Assembly (NCBI RefSeq): GCF_001044395.1 | Contig: NZ_JANU01000003.1 | Coordinates: 62,001-126,000, forward strand | From: Caenimonas sp. SL110 | GTDB lineage: Bacteria > Pseudomonadota > Gammaproteobacteria > Burkholderiales > Burkholderiaceae_C | Reading direction: 5' to 3' | DNA length: 64,000 nucleotides | Shown: piece after piece, positions 52,669 to 61,903 of the stretch | Layout of the letters: every line of letters begins with the position of its first letter | How positions within the stretch are numbered: the stretch's first letter is position 1 | Program-made: the position numbers and the translations under genes | Notes under the pieces: generated by a model | The model's database searches: none | What the model was told of the DNA's origin: nothing | Seen by the model: only the letters and a program-made list of their open reading frames with translations

Positions 52669-53442
52669 CTACCCCCCGGCAGCGCGGCGGTGCGCAATCT
52701 CCAGCAGCCCGTCGAATATCAATCCCTCGACCAGCTCGAAGTTCATGGAGATATGCGGTGACATCTTCCAGCCGGCGCCGCCCGTCATGTAACGCGCCGG
52801 CTCCTCGCCGCAGTGCGCCCGCAAGTGCTGCACCATGCGCTCGATCGCACCTGCAATCGCAAACGTGCCGCCGCTGGTGAGGGCGTCGCTGGTGTTGGTG
52901 GGAAACTCGCGGACCTCGCCCGTCGGCACGTGCAGCCCCGCCGTGCCCGACTCCAGCGCGCGCAGCATGATCCCGTGGCCCGGCAGGATCAATCCGCCCA
53001 GAAACCTGCCCTGGGTATCGACAGCTTCCACCGTGACTGCGGTGCCGACCATCACGACCACCATGGGTCGCGCGGGCCCGTGCGCCAACATGCGGTGACG
53101 TGCGCCGATCATCGCCACCCAGCGGTCGGCGCCCAGACGCGTGGGATGGTCATAGCCGTTGGACAGGCCCGCCTCGAACGGGCTGGCAACCACCCATTGG
53201 GTCGGCACGTCCCAAAGCTCCTCCATCTGCTCCTCGACCCGGCGCCGGATCGCATCGGCCGCAACGCAGCAGCCGATCATGCGGGTTGGCACTGGCAACG
53301 AGGCCCACGCACCCTCGGACAGCTGGTCGATGTTTTCCAGGAACTCGGCCCCGTTGGCAACCGGTACAGCGCCCGGCGTGGCCGACTCGTACAGCGCCCA
53401 CTTCAGGCGCGTGTTGCCCACATCGATCGCAAGAAATGTCAT
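52669..53442 (-). CDS. coaX: Type III pantothenate kinase
   Basis: 257 residues. [17 protein letters not shown] is the ATP-binding phosphate-1 motif, and [15 protein letters not shown] and [27 protein letters not shown] are the pantothenate and phosphate-2 regions of CoaX, which phosphorylates pantothenate in the first step of CoA synthesis. The length is normal. The stop codon lies within a short CG-rich dyad (52659-52680) that shares its first ten bases with the dispersed repeats of this window. The coiled-coil gene upstream ends 16 bases before it. Confidence 0.94.
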   Translation of the reverse strand: MTFLAIDVGNTRLKWALYESATPGAVPVANGAEFLENIDQLSEGAWASLPVPTRMIGCCVAADAIRRRVEEQMEELWDVPTQWVVASPFEAGLSNGYDHPTRLGADRWVAMIGARHRMLAHGPARPMVVVMVGTAVTVEAVDTQGRFLGGLILPGHGIMLRALESGTAGLHVPTGEVREFPTNTSDALTSGGTFAIAGAIERMVQHLRAHCGEEPARYMTGGAGWKMSPHISMNFELVEGLIFDGLLEIAHRRAAGG

Positions 53443-53458
53443 GGAAGGTGCCGCGCCA

Positions 53459-54388
53459 TCAGGCCGTGTTGACCTGGGCCGCCTGCAACTGCCGGCGCAG
53501 CGCGCTCAGGCTTTCGGCGAGCGTCTTTTCCTGGGAATGGAGCTGCGCGCAGTCGGCTGAAGCTTCCTTCATGGCGATTTGCAGTTCGCGGTGACTCTCC
53601 ATCGCGGCATCGAGTGTGAAAGGCTGGGACTCCTGCGCGGCTGTCACTGCTTCCTGGACCGTCGCGCTCCAGTTGCGCAGCCGCGCGCTCACGCCTTGCT
53701 GCAGCGATTGGGCCAGCGCAGCGCGCCGGGCGGCAGCCGCTTGCCCGTGCTGATGCACCTGCTGCGCAGCTGCACTCACCTCCCGCAGCGCCTTCAGGCG
53801 CGACACCAGGATCTCGCAGCGTACCTCATCGTCGCGAATGAGCTTGCGCGCTTCTTCGTCGCTGGCTTGCGCCTCACGCGCCTTGAGCTGGTTGCGCATG
53901 TCCTGCAACCAGCGCGTGCCCTGGTCCTGCACTTTTTCGATCGCCTTGTATTCGACTTCAAGCTCGAGCAGGGCCAGGTCGGACGCCGGCGCTTTCTCCT
54001 GTTGCAGCTTCTGGGCTTTCTGTATTTCGTCGGCCAGCGGCCCGCATGCTTCCTGCAGGCGTGAAAAACGGGATGCGAACTCTTCGGTCGCCGACTTTGC
54101 CTTGCCGGTCACGCGGGCCCACAGTCCGTGGTTTTGCAGCAGGCCGAAATCCAGTTTGGGAAGCGATTTCGCCACCCGCGCCAGCTCGGACGTCATCGCC
54201 GAATAGTCACGATCCTTGCCTTGCTCCTTGAGGTCGTTTCGCAACTCCGCAATGCGCTTGACATGCTGGTGCGCTGCATCCGCGGCCATCTGGTTGAGCC
54301 ACGCAGCCGGTGATGCAGCCGCCTTCGGCTTGACCTGCGCCAGCTTGGCTGGGGTCATGAGGGAGGCGGTGCGGTCGTGGTCTTCCAT
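53459..54388 (-). CDS. Coiled-coil hypothetical protein
   Basis: 309 residues from ATG 54388 ([10 protein letters not shown]); the open frame runs 49 codons further upstream without protein-like sequence. It is almost entirely Ala/Gln/Glu/Lys/Arg-rich helix with long coiled-coil stretches ([19 protein letters not shown] region near 125, [52 protein letters not shown]). The pattern vaguely recalls TelA-type toxic-anion-resistance proteins but the family motifs could not be confirmed. No signal peptide or membrane segment. It is co-directional with coaX. Confidence 0.65.
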   Translation of the reverse strand: MEDHDRTASLMTPAKLAQVKPKAAASPAAWLNQMAADAAHQHVKRIAELRNDLKEQGKDRDYSAMTSELARVAKSLPKLDFGLLQNHGLWARVTGKAKSATEEFASRFSRLQEACGPLADEIQKAQKLQQEKAPASDLALLELEVEYKAIEKVQDQGTRWLQDMRNQLKAREAQASDEEARKLIRDDEVRCEILVSRLKALREVSAAAQQVHQHGQAAAARRAALAQSLQQGVSARLRNWSATVQEAVTAAQESQPFTLDAAMESHRELQIAMKEASADCAQLHSQEKTLAESLSALRRQLQAAQVNTA

Positions 54389-54426
54389 GGGCAGCCAAAC
54401 TGTTGGACGTGCTGCAATATAGCCCG

Positions 54427-55122
54427 TTAAATTGCGCCCAGCCAGCAGGCGCGCTGGATGGCGGCCATCTTGTTGTCGACCTTGAGCTTGCCCATCGCAT
54501 TGGCCAGGTGGTAGTTGACCGTTCGCTCGGTGCACTTCAGGAGCACCGAACTCTCACGCGCCGTGAGCCCCTGGAACGCAAGCACCAGGCATTCGCGCTC
54601 GCGCGGACTGAGGGTGGACCGCGCAGTGGCAATGCCGCGCTTGACCAGCGGCCAGATGTTCAGCGCCGACCAGGCCAGCGACGCCGCTTCGGCGCGGTCA
54701 TTGAGTTCGCGCGGGCTGAACATGAAGCACTCGAATGCGCGGCCCGCCGGCAGCGAGAACTCAACGCGCACCACGGTCTGGAAGCCGTGCGCAAGCCACA
54801 GCAGGCGCCACCGGCTTGCGCCCAGGTGGTCCGACTTGGCGATGTGCTGCCATGCCACCAGCGGCGCGTCGGAATCGCGCCAGGGCGCGCCGAAGTCCCG
54901 GCTCTCGGCCAGGGCCTGCGCCGCATCTGCGACAAGGGGCGGATGGACCGCGACCACGTGCCTGTCCTCGCTGCTACCAAAGGGGTCGGGACCGAGTACG
55001 GCGACAGCTTCAACCGAAAACTCACGCAGCGCGCCAACCCAATCACTGAGCAGTCCATCCAGGCTGACGCTGTCAAAGTTAACAGGTAGCTGCATCGACG
55101 TGTTTTGAAAGAACCGGGACAA
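54427..55122 (-). CDS. LuxR-type transcriptional regulator
   Basis: About 231 residues. TTG 55122 is chosen because AAGGAG stands seven bases before it; a GTG two codons upstream is only one base from that site, and ATG 55095 is a further option. The C-terminal helix-turn-helix is classical (TLSPRERECLVLAFQGLTARESSVLL, then ERTVNYHLANAMGKL). The N-terminal 165 residues have the look of a LuxR autoinducer-type sensory domain (WQHIAKSDHLGASRWRLLWLAHGF). No luxI gene is in the window. It is divergent from the CqsS/LqsS-like kinase with only about 36 bases between, so it may belong to that quorum-sensing system. Confidence 0.85.
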   Translation of the reverse strand: MSRFFQNTSMQLPVNFDSVSLDGLLSDWVGALREFSVEAVAVLGPDPFGSSEDRHVVAVHPPLVADAAQALAESRDFGAPWRDSDAPLVAWQHIAKSDHLGASRWRLLWLAHGFQTVVRVEFSLPAGRAFECFMFSPRELNDRAEAASLAWSALNIWPLVKRGIATARSTLSPRERECLVLAFQGLTARESSVLLKCTERTVNYHLANAMGKLKVDNKMAAIQRACWLGAI

Positions 55123-55158
55123 TAGCACGCTCCTTCACACCCACATGATGCACCCCAC

Positions 55159-56502
55159 GTGTCCCAAGAAAGCACTCGCGACGCCCGCGCGGGGATGATC
55201 GCCTCACCACAGGCGGCGCCCTCGCAGCCGTCGGCGTGGAGGCAATTGAGGCGATGGCTGCACGAGGAGGTGGTGGTGGCGCCGCTGGTGCCGGTGCTTC
55301 ACCCGTCCCCGCTGCGCATGAAGGGGCTGGGCCTTTTCACGCTGATCGGGCACCCCCTTTTCTGGTTTGTCTGGGCCGTCTGGCTGCCCCAGCCCTACGA
55401 AAACCTGCCGCTGCGCATCTTCACGGCCGCAACCGGCCTCTTGCTCATCAGCAACCGCATCAGCAGCGACCCCACGAGTCGGGTCTCGGGCCAGGTGTTC
55501 ACGGTGGTGTTCTGGTTCGAGCTGCCTTTTCTGTTTTGCTACATGTACCTGTGCAACAGTGGCAATCACGCGTGGCTCGCGAGCATGGCCGCGATGATCC
55601 TCACCTACTACTTCTGCACCGATTGGCGCATTGCGACGGTGGGCATTGCCCTGGGGGCCGTTGTCGCGAGGCTTTGCTTTGCAATCTGGGGACCGGATGT
55701 GCCGCCCATCACCGGCGACCTGCTGTGGACCAATCTCATGGTCATTGCTTTTTGCGTCAGCATGGGAATGCTGCTGGGCGTGTCGTCGGCGAACCTGCGG
55801 CGCGAACATCTGGCCCACACGCTGACCACCATGGGCATCATGGCGCACGAATTGCGAACCCCGCTGGCAACCATGGCCCTCATCGGCGATGCGGTTCGAG
55901 GCAGTGACCTGGACGGACAGTCCCGGGCGAGCGAGCAGCTCGACCAGCTGTCCGCGCGACTGCACATGCTGGTTCGCAACATGAACCACCAGATCGACAT
56001 GCAGATCGCCAATGCGCGCCTCATGCGCTTGCCGGGCCACAAGGAAGCCGTCTCGGCCGCCGGCCTGGTTCGTGATGCGGTAGGCGGCTATCCGTTCAGG
56101 AGCATCCGCGAGCGGGAGTCGGTTGACCTGCACATCGCCGATGACTTCCGGTTCCAGGGTTCCCAGGCACTGTTCTCGCAGGTGCTGGACAACCTGATGA
56201 AGAACGCGCTCAGGTCGCTCGCCGCCGCCAGCAATGCGAGCAGGCCCGGAGACCTCACAATCGAAGTCCGTGCCGCCGGCGACAAGGGCCGGATCACCTT
56301 TTCGGACAAGGGGGTGGGCATCGCCCACGACATGCAGCCTCGAATTTTCGAGCCGTTTTTTTCGACTTACAGCGGTACCGGCCACGGCCTTGGGCTTGCC
56401 TTCTGCCATCAGGTTATTCACAGTGCGCGAGGCACCATCCGCGTCAGGTCCGAACCAGGGCAAGGCGCAACGTTCATCATCGAATTACCAATTCTCCCCT
56501 AG
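55159..56502 (+). CDS. CqsS/LqsS-like sensor histidine kinase
   Basis: 447 residues from GTG 55159; no ribosome binding site is clear and ATG 55195 is an alternative. About six membrane helices (residues 55-210) precede the kinase. The first region, FTLIGHPLFWFVWAVWLPQPYENLPLRI, resembles the sensor of CqsS, where a similar G.P.YYF.WE.WFPQ.YENL segment binds the alpha-hydroxyketone CAI-1. The dimerisation helix has GIMAHELRTPLATM (phospho-His H230). The ATP-binding part shows LDNLMKNAL, FSDKGVGI and GTGHGLGLAFC. There is no attached receiver, unlike CqsS but like LqsS. A response regulator gene follows 39 bases later and a CqsA homologue is two genes away. Confidence 0.87.
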   Translation: MSQESTRDARAGMIASPQAAPSQPSAWRQLRRWLHEEVVVAPLVPVLHPSPLRMKGLGLFTLIGHPLFWFVWAVWLPQPYENLPLRIFTAATGLLLISNRISSDPTSRVSGQVFTVVFWFELPFLFCYMYLCNSGNHAWLASMAAMILTYYFCTDWRIATVGIALGAVVARLCFAIWGPDVPPITGDLLWTNLMVIAFCVSMGMLLGVSSANLRREHLAHTLTTMGIMAHELRTPLATMALIGDAVRGSDLDGQSRASEQLDQLSARLHMLVRNMNHQIDMQIANARLMRLPGHKEAVSAAGLVRDAVGGYPFRSIRERESVDLHIADDFRFQGSQALFSQVLDNLMKNALRSLAAASNASRPGDLTIEVRAAGDKGRITFSDKGVGIAHDMQPRIFEPFFSTYSGTGHGLGLAFCHQVIHSARGTIRVRSEPGQGATFIIELPILP

Positions 56503-56541
56503 CATGAACACCCCACCTGCGCCCGAACTGCGGACTTCCCC

Positions 56542-57519
56542 ATGAGCTTTCCCCTCTTCCATCGTCCCGGCACTGTCGTCTTTCTGGACGACGATCCGGA
56601 CTACCTCGAAATGCTGTCGATGGTGCTGCCGCGCCAGTGGCACGTGAAGCTCTTCCTGCGGCCCGTCGAATGCATCAATTACCTCCAGCAGGAGCCGCCG
56701 TTCTGGGAAGCGGACGCGTGGAACCAGCAGCAATTGATTGACCAGTGGCGCGCCGGCAAGCCCCTGATTCCCCAGGTGCTGGGGTATTGGTCCAGGTACA
56801 CCGAACGCTACGCGCTCACACGCGTGTGCGTGGTGGACTACTCGATGCCGGCGATGGACGGACTCACCGCCCTGGGCGAGCTGGTCGAATGGCCGGGCTC
56901 TCGCGTGCTGCTCACGGGCCAGGCCGATGAACAGGTCGCGGTGCGCGCCTTCAATCGCGGCCTGATCGACCAGTTCATCGCCAAGCAGACGCCCGACATC
57001 TCCCGCCGCCTGATCGATGCGGTGGAACACCTGCTGGGCACCCCCAACGCCCGTCATGCCCAGACCTGGCGCGTCACCCTCAGTCCCCAGCAGAACGCCC
57101 TTTTGCGGGTGCCCTCGGTGAGCCGCGACCTGCTCGCCATCGCGACCAAGAACTGGGTGGAGCACGTCGTCATCGGCGTACCGTTCGGCGTGCTCGGGAT
57201 GGATGCTGCGGGCAAGGTGAGCTGGCTCCAGCTGGAAGCCCCCGATAGCCTGGCCGCGTTGGGTGAACTCGCTGAACTCGAAGGGCTGAGCCCGTCCCAG
57301 CTCGCAGACATCCGGTCGGGCCGCAAGCTCGCGGACCTTGAATTGCGCCAGGCCCTGGGCCGCACCGAGCCGCTTGAACTGGCGACCACGTTCCCGGTCG
57401 GGCAGGACAACGCGCTGCTCGGGGCGATGTTCAATGTGGACCCATCGCACTGCCCGGATCCGGCCAACGGATACACCGGATGGCTGGCCCGCCAGGACAA
57501 GCGCAAGGTGCAAGGCTGA
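56542..57519 (+). CDS. Response regulator of the alpha-hydroxyketone system (LqsR-like)
   Basis: 325 residues. The receiver has the acidic pocket FLDDDPD (D16-D18), the phospho-acceptor D99 in CVVDYSMPAMDG, T125 in LLTGQ and K148 in FIAKQTPD. About 45 residues (50-92, many Trp/Gln) are inserted before the strand that carries D99, which is unusual. The output part (about 165-325) has no recognisable DNA-binding or enzyme motif. This agrees with LqsR-type regulators whose output is not a helix-turn-helix. It is encoded 39 bases after the kinase and convergent with the cqsA-like gene. Confidence 0.82.
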   Translation: MSFPLFHRPGTVVFLDDDPDYLEMLSMVLPRQWHVKLFLRPVECINYLQQEPPFWEADAWNQQQLIDQWRAGKPLIPQVLGYWSRYTERYALTRVCVVDYSMPAMDGLTALGELVEWPGSRVLLTGQADEQVAVRAFNRGLIDQFIAKQTPDISRRLIDAVEHLLGTPNARHAQTWRVTLSPQQNALLRVPSVSRDLLAIATKNWVEHVVIGVPFGVLGMDAAGKVSWLQLEAPDSLAALGELAELEGLSPSQLADIRSGRKLADLELRQALGRTEPLELATTFPVGQDNALLGAMFNVDPSHCPDPANGYTGWLARQDKRKVQG

Positions 57520-57534
57520 GGGTTCGACGCCCCC

Positions 57535-58815
57535 TTACTCCGCCAGCGATGTCCGTTGACGCGCAGCGCGCCCACGGCGCGCAATCGGCCAGTCCCACGG
57601 CTTGACCAGCGCGGCGACTTCGCGCGCGGCCTGCTCCACATGGTCGAGCTCCGCTTCAGTGAGCCCTGCGCTCAATGTGAGTCGCACCATCGCGCGGTTC
57701 TTGCTGGTGGCTGGCGCGCAGAAAATGGATCCCACCACGCCCCGCTCTTCCAGGTGGTCGCGCAGCACCATCGCCGCCGATTCGGTTCCGGCTTCCAGTG
57801 AAATGATCTGCTCCGTCCCCTGATGAATCGGATAGCCCGCGTCAGCCAGGCTCGTGCGCAGGCGCTTCGTATTGGCGCGCAGGCGCGCACGGTCTTCGTC
57901 CGCCCTGCGGATCACACCCAGCGTCGCGGCCAGCCCGGCGATTTCATGGGGCAGCAGCGACGAGCTGAAGATGTTGGGGAAGGCAGAGATGAGCACGTAG
58001 TAACGCATGCTCGCAGGCGCTGTGAAAAAGCCCGCGCGGCCGGCGAATGCCTTGGCAAGGCTCGCGGTGATGAAGTGCACGCGGTGCGTGAGTCCCAGCT
58101 GCGCGCACAGGCCCGCGCCTTCAGGGCCATGGGTGCCCAGCGAATGGGACTCATCAACGACGATGGTCGCACCGTGCTTCTCGGCCACCTCGACAACCTC
58201 CAGCAGGGGGCATAACGCACCTGTCGTGCTGTAGACAGAGTCCACCACCACCACGCCAGGGCCGTGGGTTGCAAGCATCCGGTCGAGGTGCACAGGGTCG
58301 TTGTGGCGAAATGCATGGGCCGGTGCCTTCGCCGCCCTCGCCCCTTCCCAGAGCGACATGTGCGCGAGGCTGTCGAGGTAAACCGGGGTCTGCTCATCCG
58401 CAATGATTTGCAGCAGGCCGATATTGGCCGCGTAGCCCGACTGGCACAGAAATCCATCCTCCTTGCAAAGCCAGGCGGCCATGGCTTTTTCGAATGCATG
58501 CGCAGGATGGCCGTCCAGCAGGAAGACGCCCGACTGCACCACCGCTTCGGTGTCGTGGCGCAGTGCGCTGACCTGGGCCGCGACGATTTCAGGATGGCCG
58601 GTCACACCGAGGTAGTCGTTTCCATCCAGGCGGACGGCGCCGGGGCCGGTCTGCTTGCCGTGCAGGACGAATTTGCCGCCCCACTGCTCCTTCCAGCGCG
58701 CGCTGAACTCGCGGTCGATACGGCTTCTAAGACCCGCAGGCAGGGCGGGTTCACGGACCGGGTGAGAGGTTGCAACAGGGGCGGGGGACGGCTCCTTGCC
58801 AACGACGACTTCCAT
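57535..58815 (-). CDS. cqsA: CqsA/LqsA-like alpha-hydroxyketone autoinducer synthase
   Basis: 426 residues from ATG 58815, with AAAAGGTG upstream. A PLP-dependent alpha-oxoamine synthase fold with K255 in ITASLAKAFAGRAG as Schiff-base lysine and D221/H224 in VVDESHSLGTHGPEGAG. Blocks AHMSLWEGAR, HGPGVVVVDSVYSTTG, GLTHRVHFITASLAK and IFCAPATSKN match Vibrio CqsA closely and distinguish it from biotin (BioF) enzymes; no other bio genes are near. It would condense an acyl-CoA with an amino-acid-derived donor to give an alpha-hydroxyketone-type signal. The neighbouring CqsS-like kinase supports this. Two dyads lie in its upstream region. Confidence 0.9.
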   Translation of the reverse strand: MEVVVGKEPSPAPVATSHPVREPALPAGLRSRIDREFSARWKEQWGGKFVLHGKQTGPGAVRLDGNDYLGVTGHPEIVAAQVSALRHDTEAVVQSGVFLLDGHPAHAFEKAMAAWLCKEDGFLCQSGYAANIGLLQIIADEQTPVYLDSLAHMSLWEGARAAKAPAHAFRHNDPVHLDRMLATHGPGVVVVDSVYSTTGALCPLLEVVEVAEKHGATIVVDESHSLGTHGPEGAGLCAQLGLTHRVHFITASLAKAFAGRAGFFTAPASMRYYVLISAFPNIFSSSLLPHEIAGLAATLGVIRRADEDRARLRANTKRLRTSLADAGYPIHQGTEQIISLEAGTESAAMVLRDHLEERGVVGSIFCAPATSKNRAMVRLTLSAGLTEAELDHVEQAAREVAALVKPWDWPIARRGRAARQRTSLAE

Positions 58816-58879
58816 GGGGCACCTTTTTAGTAATACTGGTGCCTTGATTGAAGAGGTAATCGCGCAATGGCGCGGTCGA

Positions 58880-58903
58880 ACCCCTGTCAACATTGACAGG
58901 GGT
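58880..58903. promoter_or_regulatory. Perfect 24-base dyad upstream of cqsA (candidate operator)
   Basis: ACCCCTGTCAA - CA - TTGACAGGGGT: two perfect 11-base arms with a two-base centre, 65 bases before the cqsA start codon. There is no T-run after the stem on either strand, so it reads as a protein-binding site rather than a terminator. A dimeric regulator is expected; which one is unknown. Confidence 0.6.
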
Positions 58904-58921
58904 CATTTGTAAAGGCGTCAG

Positions 58922-58943
58922 CTTGTAGCAGGAATACTACAAG
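58922..58943. promoter_or_regulatory. LuxR-box-like dyad upstream of cqsA
   Basis: CTTGTAG at 58922-58928 and CTACAAG at 58937-58943 are exact inverted repeats with eight bases between, a 22-base imperfect palindrome of the size of lux-type boxes. It lies 107 bases before cqsA, next to an AT-rich stretch (58941-58986) that may hold the promoter. The LuxR-type protein at 54427-55122 is a candidate binder; this is inferred. Confidence 0.45.
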
Positions 58944-58986
58944 AAAATGAACACTTATTACCTATAAAAAATGAATTTGTGGAAGC

Positions 58987-61773
58987 TCAAACAAGCTTGC
59001 CGTGGCATTGTTTGTATTTCTTGCCACTTCCGCATGGGCATGGATCATTGCGACCCACACGCGGCAAATCGGCGGCGGCCGCAGCCAGGCCCATCAGCCC
59101 GCCAGCCGGTGGAAGGCGAGTCGTGGACGCATCCACAACGGTCTCGACCTCACCGGTTTCCGTCGGCGCGGTGTAGGTCACATTCGAAATGCGTTCAGCC
59201 CGGCTTTCAAGGTCTTCAGCGGCTTGCTCGAGCTGCTCGCCCGACTGCACCTGAACTGTCATCAAGGTCTTGGTGACTTCGTTCTTGACCGAGTCGAGCA
59301 GCTGGCCGAACAGCTCGAACGCCTCGCGCTTGTATTCCTGCTTGGGCTGCTTCTGCGCGTAGCCACGCAGGTGAATGCCCTGGCGCAGGTAATCGAGCGC
59401 AGCCAGATGCTCGCGCCAATGGGTGTCGATGCTTTGCAGCAGGACGATCCGCTCGAACTGCGTGAAGTTCTCAGGGCCCACCTGCTCGACCTTCGAGTCG
59501 AATGCTTCGTTAGCGGCCTTGAGCACGGTTTCCAGGATCTCTTCGTCGGTGATGCTGCTGGACTCCTGCACGGCCTTTTGCAGCTGCAGGTCGATCTTCC
59601 ACTCCTCGGCCAGGACCTTCTCCAGGCCCGGCAGGTCCCACTGCTCTTCCACTGTCTCGACGGGCACGTACTGATGTGCGAGATCGGTGAAGCAGCCTTC
59701 GCGCAGCGATGCGATCTGCGCGCCGAGATTGGTTGCGTCCAGGATGTCGTTGCGCTGCTGGTAGATCACCTTGCGCTGGTCGTTGGACACGTCGTCGTAT
59801 TCGAGCAACTGCTTGCGAATGTCGAAGTTGCGCGCTTCCACCTTGCGCTGGGCGCTTTCGATGCTGCGCGTCACGATGCCCGCTTCGATGGCTTCGCCAT
59901 CGGGCATCTTCAGCCGTTCCATGATCGCCTTGACCCTGTCCCCTGCGAAGATGCGCATCAGCGGATCGTCCAGGCTCAGGTAGAAGCGCGAAGACCCCGG
60001 GTCGCCCTGGCGCGCTGAGCGCCCGCGCAGCTGGTTGTCGATGCGCCGGCTTTCGTGGCGCTCGGTTGCGATGATGCGCAGGCCGCCGACGGCCTTGACC
60101 GCCTCGTGCTCTTTCTGCCAGTCGGCGCGCAGCTGCGCAATGCGCGAGGCTTTGGTGCCTGCGTCGAGGGACTCATCGAATTCGATCGCCTCGATGGCCT
60201 TGGAAATATTGCCGCCGAGCACGATGTCGGTGCCGCGACCCGCCATGTTGGTGGCGATGGTGATCATCTTCGGGCGGCCCGCCTGCGCCACGATCTCGGC
60301 TTCGCGCGCATGCTGCTTCGCGTTAAGGACCTGGTGCGGCAGGTTCGCCTTGTTGAGCAGCTCGTCAATGATTTCGGAGTTCTCGATCGACGTCGTGCCC
60401 ACCAGCACCGGCTGGCCGCGGTCGTAGCACTCGCGGATGTCCGTGATCGCCGCCTCGTATTTTTCGCGGTTCGTCTTGTACACCCGGTCGAGCTGGTCCT
60501 GGCGCAGGTTCGGCCTGTTCTGCGGAATCACCATGGTTTCCAGGCCGTAGATTTCCTGGAACTCGTACGCCTCGGTATCAGCAGTGCCGGTCATGCCGGA
60601 GAGCTTGCGGTACAGGCGGAAGTAATTCTGGAACGTGATCGATGCGAGCGTCTGGTTCTCGGGCTGGATCGAGACACCTTCCTTGGCTTCAACAGCCTGG
60701 TGCAGGCCATCGCTCCAGCGGCGGCCGGTCATCAGGCGGCCGGTGAATTCATCAACGATGACGACTTCGCCGTCCTGCACGACATAGTGCTGGTCGCGGT
60801 GATACAGGTGATTGGCACGCAGCGCTGCATTGAGGTGATGCATCAGCGTGATGTTGGCCGGGTCGTACAGCGACGCGCCTTCGGGAATCAGTCCCAGGTT
60901 GAAGAGGATGCGCTCGGCGTTCTCGTGTCCCTGCTCGGTCAGAAACACCTGGTGGGTCTTCTCGTCCACTGTGAAATCACCGGCGCGAATGATGCCCTCG
61001 CCCGTGCGCGGATCGGCTTCGCCTTCCTGCTTGGACAACAGCGGCACCACGCGATTGATGGCAATGTAGAGGTCGGTATGGTCCTCGGCCTGGCCGCTGA
61101 TGATGAGCGGCGTGCGGGCTTCGTCGATCAGGATGGAATCGACCTCATCGACGATCGCGTAGTTCAGGCCGCGCTGCACGCGGTCGGCAACTTCGTAGAC
61201 CATGTTGTCGCGCAGGTAGTCGAAGCCAAATTCATTGTTGGTGCCGTACGTGATGTCCGAGCGATAGGCCGCCTGCTTTTCCTCGCGCGACATGTTCGGC
61301 AGGTTCACCCCGACAGTCATGCCCAGGAAGTTGTAGAGCTTGGCCATCCACTGCGCATCGCGATTGGCGAGGTAGTCATTGACCGTGACGACGTGAACGC
61401 CGTTGCCTGTGAGTGCATTGAGGTAGACGGGCAGCGTGGCGGTGAGCGTCTTGCCTTCACCCGTTCCCATTTCGGCGATCTTGCCGTTATGCAGCGCCAT
61501 GCCGCCTTGCATCTGCACGTCGAAGTGGCGCATCTTCATTGCGCGCCGCGAGGCTTCGCGCACCACGGCGAACGCATCTTCAAGGAGATCGTCCAGCGTT
61601 TCGCCCTTGGCAAGGCGTGCCTTGAACTCGTCTGTCTTGCCCCGGAGCTCGTCGTCGCTCAACTTCTCGACTTGCGGCTCCATGGCGTTGATGCGGTCGA
61701 CGGCCTTGCGGTATTGCTTGAGCAGGCGGTCGTTGCGGGAACCGAAAATTTGTGTGAGGAGGTTCTTGGCCAT
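58987..61773 (-). CDS. secA: Preprotein translocase ATPase SecA
   Basis: 928 residues from ATG 61773 ([21 protein letters not shown]), the usual SecA start; the frame is open nine codons further upstream. Walker [15 protein letters not shown], Walker [16 protein letters not shown], the preprotein cross-linking domain and helicase motif [15 protein letters not shown] are present. The C-terminal zinc finger [15 protein letters not shown] binds SecB and ribosomes. SecA drives protein export through SecYEG. Gene order with the M23 peptidase and DUF721 upstream is typical of betaproteobacteria. A TAAAAT hexamer (61901-61906, minus strand) may be its -10 box. Confidence 0.98.
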   Translation of the reverse strand: MAKNLLTQIFGSRNDRLLKQYRKAVDRINAMEPQVEKLSDDELRGKTDEFKARLAKGETLDDLLEDAFAVVREASRRAMKMRHFDVQMQGGMALHNGKIAEMGTGEGKTLTATLPVYLNALTGNGVHVVTVNDYLANRDAQWMAKLYNFLGMTVGVNLPNMSREEKQAAYRSDITYGTNNEFGFDYLRDNMVYEVADRVQRGLNYAIVDEVDSILIDEARTPLIISGQAEDHTDLYIAINRVVPLLSKQEGEADPRTGEGIIRAGDFTVDEKTHQVFLTEQGHENAERILFNLGLIPEGASLYDPANITLMHHLNAALRANHLYHRDQHYVVQDGEVVIVDEFTGRLMTGRRWSDGLHQAVEAKEGVSIQPENQTLASITFQNYFRLYRKLSGMTGTADTEAYEFQEIYGLETMVIPQNRPNLRQDQLDRVYKTNREKYEAAITDIRECYDRGQPVLVGTTSIENSEIIDELLNKANLPHQVLNAKQHAREAEIVAQAGRPKMITIATNMAGRGTDIVLGGNISKAIEAIEFDESLDAGTKASRIAQLRADWQKEHEAVKAVGGLRIIATERHESRRIDNQLRGRSARQGDPGSSRFYLSLDDPLMRIFAGDRVKAIMERLKMPDGEAIEAGIVTRSIESAQRKVEARNFDIRKQLLEYDDVSNDQRKVIYQQRNDILDATNLGAQIASLREGCFTDLAHQYVPVETVEEQWDLPGLEKVLAEEWKIDLQLQKAVQESSSITDEEILETVLKAANEAFDSKVEQVGPENFTQFERIVLLQSIDTHWREHLAALDYLRQGIHLRGYAQKQPKQEYKREAFELFGQLLDSVKNEVTKTLMTVQVQSGEQLEQAAEDLESRAERISNVTYTAPTETGEVETVVDASTTRLPPAGGLMGLAAAAADLPRVGRNDPCPCGSGKKYKQCHGKLV

Positions 61774-61903
61774 CGATGCGAAGCGGCTTGCCGCGGCCAC
61801 GGGTGGTGCGGCAGGACAGCGCGATTCCCTATTTGTTGTCAGGAGTCAAGGTGGGGGCGCCTTCAGCCAATCCAAGGCCGAAGGCAGCGCGGAACCGGCA
61901 ATT

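Noticed and set aside
52653..52685. Third copy of the dispersed palindromic repeat at the coaX stop
   Set aside because: Only about ten bases (GTCATGCCGG) match the other copies and the conserved centre is missing; it may be a decayed remnant but is not supported as a copy.
57535..58815. Annotation as 8-amino-7-oxononanoate synthase (BioF)
   Set aside because: The specific blocks AHMSLWEGAR and VDESHSLGTHGPEGAG, the CqsS-like kinase next door and the absence of biotin genes favour CqsA.
58880..58903. The TTGACA within the cqsA palindrome as a -35 box, or the palindrome as a secA terminator
   Set aside because: No -10 hexamer follows at 16-18 bases, and there is no T-run after the stem on the minus strand; an operator fits better.
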